A stretch of 14,792 bases of DNA from positions 1 through 14,792 of the forward strand of contig CABUIX010000053.1 of assembly GCA_902491795.1 (NCBI GenBank), in the 5' to 3' direction. This document shows, one piece after another, positions 6,246-13,910 of this stretch (the first letter of the stretch is position 1; each line of letters starts with the position of its first letter). The notes beneath the pieces are model-generated. The model was not told where the DNA came from. It ran no database searches and was given only the letters and a program-made list of their open reading frames with translations. The position numbers were made by a program, and so were the translations under genes. Source of the DNA: an uncultured Bacteroidales bacterium (GTDB taxonomy: Bacteria > Bacteroidota > Bacteroidia > Bacteroidales > UBA932).

Positions 6246-8392
6246 GAAGGCTTGCACTGACATTGGCAATCGTGGCTTTAGCTGCCTCGTGCAGTACGAC
6301 AAAGCTTCTTCCGGAGGGTGAATACCGTCTTGCATCGAACAAGATTGAGGTCACCGGGGACGGCAAGGTCGGTCCTGCCGATCTTGCGCCATATCTTCGC
6401 CAGCAGTCGAATACTTATCTCGCTTTCGGCTGGAACCCTTTCCTGAATGTCTACAACTGGTCAAACGGAAGCGGGGAAGGCATAAACAAGTTCTGGGAGA
6501 AGATAGGTACTCCTCCGGTTGTGTTCAATCCCCAGCTCGTGCAGAGTACCGTTGACAACATGAAGACCAGGCTTGAGTATCTTGGCTATTATGATGCCAA
6601 GGTGGTTCCTCAGATAACCACGGTGCGCCGTCTCGCGCGGGTGACGTATTCGGTGGATACAGGTACAAGGCGCAGGATTGACGAGGTGGTCTATGATGTG
6701 CCTGCGGGTGAATTCTCCGAAGATTTCTATGCGGATACATCAAAGGTGTCGGTGCGGCCCGGGGACTTTCTGGCCGAGCAGTCTCTGGAATCGGAGACCG
6801 TCAGGGGTGCCGCACATTTCAGGGATCTCGGCTACTACAGCTTCAACAAGAACAACTATTTTTTCGAGGCGGATACTCTCACTGACCGTACGGTACTGTA
6901 TTATCGCGTGCACGGATACACAAGGAACGAGAGTTCTTCTGTGGATTCTCCAATAAACAAGTACAGGATCAACGATGTCAAGATATGGTATCCTTCCGAC
7001 CTCAAGTTCCGGGAATCTCTCCTCCTGAAGCTCAACCGCATACACCCTGGGGATCTGTACAGCGAAAGTATGGTGAACACCACTTATCACCGGCTTTCTG
7101 CCCTAAATGTGTTCAACAGCGTCAACATCGAGATGACACCGGTCGACAGTTCTCTGGTGGATTGTGACATACGTCTTGGAGGCTCAAACATGATGGGCTT
7201 CAAGATCAATGCGGAAGTGTCCTCGAATTCTTCCGGACTTTTTGGCGCGTTTCCTCAGATTAATTTCTACCACAAGAACATTTTCAACGGGGGCGAGCGG
7301 CTCAATGTCGGGTTTACCGGCAATTGGCAGTTCATGCCCGGCTCTTCGGTCAAATCCACAGAACTCGGTGTTTCGGCAAGCCTGAGTTTCCCGAGGGCCC
7401 TTGGATATCCCTTGGAGAAGGTCAAGGGACGGAATATTCCCAGGACTGAAGTCTCCGCTTCCTACAATTATCAGAACAGACCTGAATACCGCAGGAGCAT
7501 CGCCGGTTTTTCATTCGGCTATACGGGCCAGATTGGCAACCGTATTTTCTATCAGCTGTACCCGCTGCAGCTGGATCTTGTCAAGCTTTATGACATCAGC
7601 AGCAGTTTTGCTCAGACTCTCAGGGAAAACCCTTATCTGTGGGATTCTTTTCAGGACCAGATCGATGCCGGTATAGGAATGATGCTCTATTATGCCACAG
7701 ATGCTTCGATTGTGCCGAAATCCTCGTATGGTTTCGCTAGGCTTTCTTTCGACCTTTCCGGCAATGTCATATCTCTGTTCAACAGATTGATGCCTGTCGA
7801 CGAGGTGTCCGGGCATCATATGCTTTTCGGCTTGCCCTACAATCAGTATGTGCGGACTGAACTCGAACTCGGAAAGGTTTTCAGGTATGGCAGGAACGAA
7901 GGTCAGGCTATTGCGATGAGGCTTGACATGGGCGTTGGGCACGCATACGGCAATTCCACGGCTCTTCCTTTCGAAAAGCAGTTCTATGCAGGAGGTGCGA
8001 GCAGCATGAGGGGGTGGCAGGTCCGCACCCTCGGGCCTGGCTTCAGCCAGATGGACAATTCGTTCGTCATTCCCAGCCAGACCGGCGACATAAAGCTGGA
8101 GGCTGATCTGGAATACCGTTTCGATCTCATCTGGAAACTGGAAGGTGCGGTATTCGCCGAGGTAGGAAATGTTTGGCGCATGGACGACATTGACCGGGAT
8201 TTCCTTGCCAGCCTTGCCGGTGACTGGGGAGTGGGGCTCAGGGTCAATCTGGACTTCATTCTGCTTCGCATCGATGCGGGATTCAAGATTCACGATCCGT
8301 CCAGACCTGCCGGCAGCCGGTGGCTTACACCTGCACAATGGGTGGGCTCTGACGGGTATGCAATTCATTTCGGAGTCGGATATCCTTTCTGA
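6242..8392 (+). CDS. tamL: TamL-like lipidated Omp85 outer-membrane assembly protein
   Basis: This 716-residue protein is an Omp85-superfamily member of the Bacteroidota TamL type: a TamA/BamA relative carrying a lipoprotein signal. The lipobox AASC (Cys17) is followed by the subfamily-typical STTKLLPEGEYRL. Residues about 30-310 look like POTRA-type modules, with repeated patterns such as LEYLGYYDAKV, FRDLGYYSFNKNNY and LSALNVFNSVNI. The rest is a 16-strand-type barrel (about 315-716) with the lid-loop motif GGASSMRGWQVRTLGPG (584-600), equivalent to BamA VRGF, and a terminal aromatic residue (GVGYPF). It likely helps insert or translocate outer-membrane or surface proteins, in other bacteria together with a TamB partner, which is not in this window. 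It overlaps the methyltransferase stop by 4 bases, a pairing I recall as common in the phylum. Confidence 0.9.
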   Translation: MRRLALTLAIVALAASCSTTKLLPEGEYRLASNKIEVTGDGKVGPADLAPYLRQQSNTYLAFGWNPFLNVYNWSNGSGEGINKFWEKIGTPPVVFNPQLVQSTVDNMKTRLEYLGYYDAKVVPQITTVRRLARVTYSVDTGTRRRIDEVVYDVPAGEFSEDFYADTSKVSVRPGDFLAEQSLESETVRGAAHFRDLGYYSFNKNNYFFEADTLTDRTVLYYRVHGYTRNESSSVDSPINKYRINDVKIWYPSDLKFRESLLLKLNRIHPGDLYSESMVNTTYHRLSALNVFNSVNIEMTPVDSSLVDCDIRLGGSNMMGFKINAEVSSNSSGLFGAFPQINFYHKNIFNGGERLNVGFTGNWQFMPGSSVKSTELGVSASLSFPRALGYPLEKVKGRNIPRTEVSASYNYQNRPEYRRSIAGFSFGYTGQIGNRIFYQLYPLQLDLVKLYDISSSFAQTLRENPYLWDSFQDQIDAGIGMMLYYATDASIVPKSSYGFARLSFDLSGNVISLFNRLMPVDEVSGHHMLFGLPYNQYVRTELELGKVFRYGRNEGQAIAMRLDMGVGHAYGNSTALPFEKQFYAGGASSMRGWQVRTLGPGFSQMDNSFVIPSQTGDIKLEADLEYRFDLIWKLEGAVFAEVGNVWRMDDIDRDFLASLAGDWGVGLRVNLDFILLRIDAGFKIHDPSRPAGSRWLTPAQWVGSDGYAIHFGVGYPF

Positions 8393-8425
8393 TGCCTGTG
8401 TTCAATATCAATTGTTTTTGTTGTA

Positions 8426-9715
8426 ATGAAGAAAATCATATATCAGATTCTGCCCAGGCTTTGGGGAAATGGTGTCCTGTCTTGCTGTGACGATGCCACC
8501 CTTGGGTATCTTCGCGAGATGGGCGTGGATTATGTGTGGTATACGGGGATTCCACGCCATGCGAGCGGAAAGGATTTTGTCAAGGGCAATCCCGGAAGTC
8601 CATATGCCGTGACCGACTGGATGGACATCAATCCTTATCTTGCCTCTGACCCGGCAGAGAGGATGGTTGAATTTTCGAGTCTCGTTGTCAGGACGCACAA
8701 AGCCGGTCTCAAGCTGCTCATTGACTTTATCCCAAACCATGTTGCCAGGGACTATAAGGGAGGGATTGTCCATTATGACTATTGTGACGGTGACTGGACA
8801 GACACTTTAAAGAATAATTGGGATGTTCCCCAAACCTGGTCCGCAATGCTGGACATACTGCGATTCTGGGCTTCCCGCGGGGTGGACGGCTTCAGGTGCG
8901 ACATGGTCGAGCTGGTTGATTCCTGCAAACTCGGCAGTCTTATTTCTGCCGTGAAGTCTGAATATCCTGACCTTGTTTTCGTGGCCGAAGTATACGGAAG
9001 GGACAACTACAGGCGGTATCTTGATGCCGGCTTTGATTTGCTGTACGACAAGTGCGGTCTGTATGACGCCCTGTCCGACATTTGCAGATACGGACATTCT
9101 GCGGAGAGGATTACCTGGAACTGGCAGTCTCTAGGGAACATGCAGCCGAGGATGCTTAATTTTCTCGAGAATCATGACGAGGTCAGGATTGCCTCAAAGG
9201 CTTTTTTGGGCTCCGCTGAAAAGGCCTTTGCCGCAATGACGGTATCTCTATTGTTCAATGATGCCTGGTTCATGCTCTATGCCGGGCAGGAGGTGGGGGA
9301 GGATGCATCCGAAAGCTCTGACGGCCGCACTTCCATTTTCAACTGGTGTCATGCAAAGATGCTTGGGGACCTGTATGCCAGCCTTCATGGTGATGGAAAT
9401 CTGAACAGCAAGGAAGCTTCGGTCCTTGCGCGGTACAGAAACTTGCTCAAGCTGGCAAAGCTGCCTGTTTTCAGCGAGGGCAAATGTTGGGATCTGTGTT
9501 ATTGCAACCATGATTCGTCCGGTTTTGATCCTGTGCATCATTTTGCCTTCCTGCGTTATGATGATGCGGAGAGCTGGCTTGCGGTATGCAATTTTTCCGA
9601 CAACGTTGCGGAGATTCAGGTATCTTTCCCTGATGAGGTCAGGCAGTTTACCGGAGGAAAGTCTTTTGCCTCGGTCTCTGTCGGTGCCTGGGATTCCACT
9701 GTTATCAAGTTGTAG
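8426..9715 (+). CDS. GH13 alpha-amylase-family glycoside hydrolase, cytoplasmic
   Basis: This 429-residue protein has all four conserved GH13 regions: I, DFIPNH (100-105); II, GFRCDMVE (155-162) with nucleophile Asp159; III, VFVAEVYG (184-191) with acid/base Glu188; IV, FLENHDE (246-252) with transition-state stabiliser Asp251. The enzyme should therefore be active on alpha-glucosidic linkages. There is no signal peptide, so it probably acts on internal maltooligosaccharides or glycogen. The protein is short for the family, implying a small domain B, and ends in a beta-sandwich-like domain (about 340-429). It is unusually Cys-rich (12 Cys), with a cluster KCWDLCYCNH (353-362). It starts 33 bases after tamL with no terminator between, so it is probably in the same transcript. 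No Sus transporter or regulator is nearby. Subfamily and exact specificity are unknown. Confidence 0.92.
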   Translation: MKKIIYQILPRLWGNGVLSCCDDATLGYLREMGVDYVWYTGIPRHASGKDFVKGNPGSPYAVTDWMDINPYLASDPAERMVEFSSLVVRTHKAGLKLLIDFIPNHVARDYKGGIVHYDYCDGDWTDTLKNNWDVPQTWSAMLDILRFWASRGVDGFRCDMVELVDSCKLGSLISAVKSEYPDLVFVAEVYGRDNYRRYLDAGFDLLYDKCGLYDALSDICRYGHSAERITWNWQSLGNMQPRMLNFLENHDEVRIASKAFLGSAEKAFAAMTVSLLFNDAWFMLYAGQEVGEDASESSDGRTSIFNWCHAKMLGDLYASLHGDGNLNSKEASVLARYRNLLKLAKLPVFSEGKCWDLCYCNHDSSGFDPVHHFAFLRYDDAESWLAVCNFSDNVAEIQVSFPDEVRQFTGGKSFASVSVGAWDSTVIKL

Positions 9716-9725
9716 GACTGTTTGG

Positions 9726-9770
9726 GACAACAGAGAGGCGGATCCGTTCAGGACCCGCCTCTCTGTTGTC
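9726..9770. terminator. Bidirectional hairpin between convergent operons
   Basis: A perfect 16-bp stem (9726-9741 with 9755-9770) has a 13-base loop whose ends (tcc/gga) can also pair. It sits in the 69-base gap between the amylase stop and the subunit K stop, where two operons converge. Neither side has a long U-tract, so it may terminate weakly or mainly protect both mRNA 3' ends. Its position and strength support a shared end for both transcripts. Confidence 0.75.
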
Positions 9771-9784
9771 ATTCACTTGTATGG

Positions 9785-10210
9785 TTATCCGATGAGGATT
9801 GATGCCAGCAGTGCAAGAATTGCATAGAATTCAGGAAGCGCGGCATAGATCATCGTGTTGGTCATCACGTTGTGTCCCTGGCTGATGCCCACGATACCGT
9901 TGGCACAAACCTGTCCCTGGCGGATACCTGAAATCAGGCAGACAAGTCCCACACTGATTCCGACGCCGAAATAGAGGGCTCCATTGGCAGCGAGGTCCTT
10001 GCTGAGCCAGAGAATGAAGGCGAGGAAGCCGTACAGACCCTGGGTGGCAGGAATGGCCGAAAGAATCATGTACGAAGATGACTTCTCCGGTGTCTTCTTG
10101 AGTGCGCCTTCGGCAGCATTTCCGGCAATGGTTGTGCCTATCGCTGAACCTACGGCAGCAAGGCCGAACATTAGTCCTAGACCTAGATAAGCAAGAATTG
10201 TGTTGAGCAT
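9785..10210 (-). CDS. ntpK: V-type ATP synthase subunit K (rotor proteolipid)
   Basis: This 141-residue membrane protein has four hydrophobic helices arranged as two hairpins, the 16-kDa proteolipid type that forms the rotor ring. Gly-rich packing helices (GLAAVGSAIGTTIAG, 16-30) alternate with ion-binding helices. The carboxylate is Glu127 in LPEFYAIL. The first hairpin has Gln57 in place of an acid (IPATQGLYGF, 53-62), so each protomer carries one carboxylate. Compared with E. hirae NtpK from memory, T64, Q65, Y68, Q110 and E139 correspond here to T56, Q57, Y60, Q98 (SGIRQGQV) and E127. That is the full Na+ ligand set, so sodium coupling is likely. It is the last gene of the operon, 35 bases after subunit I, and is followed by the shared hairpin. 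Confidence 0.93.
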   Translation of the reverse strand: MLNTILAYLGLGLMFGLAAVGSAIGTTIAGNAAEGALKKTPEKSSSYMILSAIPATQGLYGFLAFILWLSKDLAANGALYFGVGISVGLVCLISGIRQGQVCANGIVGISQGHNVMTNTMIYAALPEFYAILALLASILIG

Positions 10211-10245
10211 AATAGATTTACTTTACTTTATTGTTTTACATATAA

Positions 10246-11970
10246 TTATCGTTTGATTGGCTTGTACTCTACTCCAGAGCCTTCATATCCTGAATTCTTG
10301 AAGAACTCCACGAAGTTGAGCCTGAGAGGGTGCACAAACGCTCCGAGGCAGCTCAAGGCGATGTTGAGAACGTGTCCTACAACAAGGATCAGCACGAAGG
10401 GGACCCACTGCCAAGTCGGGTCAGGGCCCTTGACCATTTCGGCAATCTGGTTGAATGTCGAGCCAAGCATGCTTCCCGACAGTCCAAGCGCGTAGAGACG
10501 TATGTAACTGAGCACGTCGGACATGAGTCCGGATGCAGTGTTGTAGGTATCCCAAAGTCCTGACCCGATATTGATCAGAGGATTGCGTCCCCACTTGTTG
10601 AAAATGTAGATGCCGAGGGCTGAAACACCGGCAATTCCGATGAGCAGCCATTTCATCGCGGTCTCGGAAACCACTCCGGTGAGTCCGGCGGCAAGTCCGA
10701 TTATTCCGCCGACGATAAGCAGTGTCCAGCCAAGTGTGCCGAGACTGTTCTTGAAACCGTTTCTCTTGACGGCCCATACGGCTTTTGTGATCATTGCGAG
10801 ACTGATGTGAACTATGCCTATGAGCAGAGATATGATCATCCACTTGGCATATGTGGCATCTCCCACGCTGACGTCACCGACAATCATGAATTTCTTCATC
10901 CAGTCGGGAATCCATGGAACTTCCACAAGATTGACTCCGAAGAATCCGCCCATCAGAAGGCCAACCACCACTGTGCCGCAGCCCAGAGTCACAATCAGAC
11001 TCCACATGTCCGCAAGCCCTCCTTTCTTTCCCTTCAGGAAGAGTCCTATGCCTATCAGGGCGAGTCCGTAGCCCGCGTCCCCAAGGCACATTGCAAAGAA
11101 CAGAAGGAAAAAGATGCTCAGGAATACCGTAGGATCGAATTCATTGTACACAGGTACGCCGTACATTCTCGTGAGCACCTCGAACTGTCTTGAGAACGAA
11201 TTGTTCTTCAGTTCAATCGGCGGATTGTCTTCTGCCTTTGCTTTTTCGGCGATATAGTAAACGGACATCGAGTCGAAGGCTTCCTTGAGCCTGTCGTCCT
11301 GGTCGGAAGGTGCGAACCCCTGGTATATCAGCAGGCTGTCCTCCGCAGCAGGCTGTCCGGACACTCCTGCAAGATATACGCTGAGGTCAGTGTACATCTT
11401 TTCAACTCTCTTCTCAAGATCCGGAAGTTCGGAACGCCTGTCCTCAAGTTTTTTCTTCTCGGCGGCCAGGGCATTTTCCGTCTCTGCGATTTCAGCCCTT
11501 ATCTCCGATGCTTTCCGCTGGGGCAGGGGAATGTCCTTTACCGGGAATCCGGAAGTATCTCCGGCGACAGCAAACCAGACCTTTTCTTTCGTCTCATTCA
11601 CTATCTGGATTGCGTATTGTTCCTCCCATTCCTTCCTGTATGCCTTAGTGGAAATGCAGTAGAACTTCACGCCGAAGGTTTCGAGCATTTTCCTGTCGTA
11701 CTCTCCCCAGGGAGCAGCCTCCTCGAGGCTTCTCGCGAGTTCGGCCCTTTTTGTCTTGAGTGCCTCTGTCCTGGCGTCCGACCCGTTGGTGATGTCCTTG
11801 ATTTCCGATTTCAGCCGTTCGATGTCGGACATCATGCTGCGCGAGATGTTGTCGACCGGCTTTGACGAGCGGGTGATGTCAACTACTCCGAGGTCCTGAA
11901 GCCGTGCCAGAAAGGACGTCTTGTCCGTGCTCAGCAGCAGGAAGGAGTATTTGGTCATGGGTATTATCAT
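10246..11970 (-). CDS. ntpI: V-type ATP synthase subunit I (membrane stator)
   Basis: This 574-residue subunit is the a-subunit equivalent: it carries the ion half-channels and anchors the peripheral stalks. Residues 1-260 form the cytoplasmic part with coiled-coil stretches (about 48-85 and 152-195). The membrane part begins at FDPTVFLSIFFLLFFAMCLG (278-297), a family signature, and contains about seven hydrophobic spans up to roughly 545. The essential stator arginine is Arg491 in SYIRLYALGLSGSM (488-501), and the C-terminus VHPLRLNFVEFF (546-557) is also typical. The length is somewhat short compared with other bacterial forms (600-660). The start at 11970 overlaps the subunit D stop (ATGA), which favours it over Met5. 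It is co-transcribed with D upstream and K downstream. Confidence 0.95.
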   Translation of the reverse strand: MIIPMTKYSFLLLSTDKTSFLARLQDLGVVDITRSSKPVDNISRSMMSDIERLKSEIKDITNGSDARTEALKTKRAELARSLEEAAPWGEYDRKMLETFGVKFYCISTKAYRKEWEEQYAIQIVNETKEKVWFAVAGDTSGFPVKDIPLPQRKASEIRAEIAETENALAAEKKKLEDRRSELPDLEKRVEKMYTDLSVYLAGVSGQPAAEDSLLIYQGFAPSDQDDRLKEAFDSMSVYYIAEKAKAEDNPPIELKNNSFSRQFEVLTRMYGVPVYNEFDPTVFLSIFFLLFFAMCLGDAGYGLALIGIGLFLKGKKGGLADMWSLIVTLGCGTVVVGLLMGGFFGVNLVEVPWIPDWMKKFMIVGDVSVGDATYAKWMIISLLIGIVHISLAMITKAVWAVKRNGFKNSLGTLGWTLLIVGGIIGLAAGLTGVVSETAMKWLLIGIAGVSALGIYIFNKWGRNPLINIGSGLWDTYNTASGLMSDVLSYIRLYALGLSGSMLGSTFNQIAEMVKGPDPTWQWVPFVLILVVGHVLNIALSCLGAFVHPLRLNFVEFFKNSGYEGSGVEYKPIKR

Positions 11971-12572
11971 AGCTCAGCCTCCTCTTCTTCTTCGTGTCGG
12001 GTCTTGACAATCTTGGAAGACGATTTGGAAAGATTTTCCTCGTCCTCCATGTATCTCTTTATCTTTCTGATGGCTTCCTGGTAGCCCGGAATCTGGACTT
12101 TCTCGTAGAGGTTCACCTTCTGCGTAGTCTTCTTGCGGTTGAATTCCAGGATGTCACGCTTCTGCTGATAAATCTCGGACTCGATGCCCAGTCTTGTCAG
12201 TTCCTTGAGTATTCTTACACCGTCTGCATACCATGCCGGCTTGACGAAAGCGTTGAAGGGCTTGAGCTCATAGTGAATCTCGTCAAGTTGGGGAGTCTTC
12301 ACTCCTGCGACCTTTACTGTCCGGAGATCGACATCCTTGATGCTTATCAGGCCTGGCTCGAATTCATTCCAGAGGGCAGAAAGGTAGTCGTAGCCGGCAA
12401 TTGATTTCTCAAGTTCCTCCTCGAGCCTCCTGGCTTCGGCCTTGGCAGCCTGGACGCTGGAGCGCAGTGCCGATTCCTTGTTCTTCAGTGTCGGCAATGC
12501 GTTCTGGCGAACCTTCAGCTGCTTTCCGAGGTTTGTCAGGGAAGTCTTGTTGTATTGAAACTTAATGGCCAC
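11967..12572 (-). CDS. ntpD: V-type ATP synthase subunit D (central stalk)
   Basis: This 201-residue central rotor-shaft subunit has long N- and C-terminal helices that form a coiled coil inside the A3B3 head. The N-terminal part has FQYNKTSLTNLGKQLKVRQN (5-24), which fits the family. A heptad-like stretch lies at about 25-60, and a second helix about 120-185 includes RVILKELTRLG-like and FNRKKTTQKVNLYE (144-157) segments. The C-terminus ends in a run of acidic residues (EEEEEAEL). Translation must begin with GTG at 12572-12570, only 3 bases after the subunit B stop; no ATG fits the conserved N-terminus. Its stop overlaps the subunit I start. Tight spacing on both sides marks a single polycistron. 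Confidence 0.93.
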   Translation of the reverse strand: MAIKFQYNKTSLTNLGKQLKVRQNALPTLKNKESALRSSVQAAKAEARRLEEELEKSIAGYDYLSALWNEFEPGLISIKDVDLRTVKVAGVKTPQLDEIHYELKPFNAFVKPAWYADGVRILKELTRLGIESEIYQQKRDILEFNRKKTTQKVNLYEKVQIPGYQEAIRKIKRYMEDEENLSKSSSKIVKTRHEEEEEAEL

Positions 12573-12575
12573 GGT

Positions 12576-13905
12576 TTATTTTTTCTTCCAGAATTTGTCT
12601 ATTAGTGCCTGCTTTATTCCTGTTTCGGCGGGTGAGAAGTATTTGGCAAAAATCTCCCATGCCGTGTCAAGCATCTCTTCGATGGTGATGTTGACGTCTA
12701 TGGACAGCAGTCGAGTAGCGTATTCCTTTGCGTAGTCGAGACAGCGAAGGTCGTAGTCCGAGAGGTCAAATCCGTTTTCGAGCTTTGATTTCGCGTTCTG
12801 GGCATCGGCATACAGGCGCACACCGGCATTCATGACCTGTGAGTGGTCCTCGCGGGTTTTCTTGCCCTGCACGAGCTGCTTGAGTCGGCTCAGAGAGCGG
12901 AACGGATCCACTATGACCTTTCCCGAGAAAGATCCACTATGACCTTTCCCGAGTCGGAATCTGCACGGTGATATATCCGGTGTTGTCGGGGATGGCGTGC
13001 GTAATGTCTCCGTCGTTGAGCGTTGTGACGGCAATGATGGTAATTGAACCGCCGTCAGGAAGCTGTACGGCCTTCTCGTAGATCTTCGCGAGATCGGAGT
13101 AAAGTGAGCCAGGCATTGAATCCTTTGACGGAATCTGGTCCATACGGTTGGACACGATGGAAAGGGCATCGGCATACAGCGTCATGTCCGTAAGCAGCAC
13201 AAGGACCTTCTCGTTCTTGTCCACCGCAAAATATTCAGCTGCGGCAAGAGCCATGTCCGGAATCAGCAGCCTTTCAACGGGGGGCTCTTCGGTCGTGTTC
13301 ACGAAGGAGACGATCTTGTCAAGCGCTCCTGCCGATTCGAATGCGTTGCGGAAGAACAGGTAGTCGTCGTTCGACAATCCCATGCCTCCCAGGATTATCT
13401 TGTCGACGTCTGCCCTTAGAGCCACATCGGCCATAACCTGGTTGTACGGCTGGTCAGGATCGGCAAAGAAGGGGATCTTCTGTCCTGAAACTATGGTGTT
13501 GTTCAGGTCAATGCCGGCGATTCCCGTAGGAATTATTTCGGACGGCTGGCGGCGTTTGTACGGGTTCACCGAAGGACCGCCCACTTCTCTTTCCTCTCCT
13601 TCGATTTCAGGGCCTCCGTCGATGGGCTTTCCGTAGGCGTTGAAGAAACGTCCGGCGAGCTGGTCACCAACCCTGAGGGTAGGAGGTGCACCGAGAAATG
13701 AAACTTCCGCATCTGTCGGGATTCCCTCGGTTCCGGAAAATACCTGGAGCGTCACGAGATCTCCCTTGGTCTTGACTATCTGGGCGAGCTTGCCGTTAAC
13801 AGTCGCGAGCTCGTCGTTGGCAACTCCCCGGGCATTCAGCGAAACGGTCGCCTTGGTGATGGCCTGGAGATGCGTGTATGTTCTTTGATATGCTTTTGCT
13901 GCCAT
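12576..13905 (-). pseudogene. ntpB: V-type ATP synthase subunit B, frame broken as written
   Basis: Subunit B is the non-catalytic nucleotide-site subunit of the A3B3 head. The 5' part reads cleanly for 313 residues from MAAKAYQRTYTHLQAITKAT, with GIAGIDLNNTIVSGQKIPFF (128-147), LLTDMTLYADALSIVSNRM (237-255) and DNTGYIT (307-313). It then runs into nine unrelated residues and a TAG at 12939-12937. The 3' part resumes in another frame at about 12926 with SGKVIVDPFRSLSRLKQ, including the arginine-finger motif SLSRL, and runs 116 residues to the normal end. Between them the expected GYITEGQ continuation is missing and a tandem duplication occurs. The two pieces together would nearly equal a full B subunit. 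The start at 13905 is 5 bases after the subunit A stop. Either this is a recent knockout or a local sequence error. Confidence 0.88.
12905..12953. repeat. ntpB: 26-bp-period tandem duplication inside ntpB
   Basis: A perfect 23-base sequence occurs at 12905-12927 and again at 12931-12953, separated by AAA, giving a period of 26. On the minus strand each copy can encode SGKVIVD, but the two copies read in different frames because 26 is not a multiple of three. It lies exactly where the subunit B reading frame breaks. Confidence 0.95.
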
Positions 13906-13910
13906 GTTTT

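Noticed and set aside
7511..8368. A long (285-codon) open frame antisense to tamL
   Set aside because: It lies entirely within the convincing tamL gene, and its translation shows no recognisable family, signal peptide or domain. It looks like a codon-bias shadow.
5463..9754. The 10-base string gttcaggacc occurs in both intergenic hairpin regions (near 5463 and 9747)
   Set aside because: A ten-base match at two places is within chance expectation. The copies occupy different structural positions, one before a hairpin and one in a loop.
12937..12975. Programmed ribosomal frameshifting in subunit B
   Set aside because: There is no slippery heptamer with a following pseudoknot. The break includes missing conserved residues and a perfect duplication, and B subunits are not known to be frameshifted. 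Mutation or sequence error explains it better.
12576..13175. A 199-codon open frame starting MPMPFPSCP that ends with the subunit B C-terminus
   Set aside because: Its first 80 or so residues are an out-of-frame reading of the genuine subunit B coding region. Only the part from about 12926 down is real B protein.
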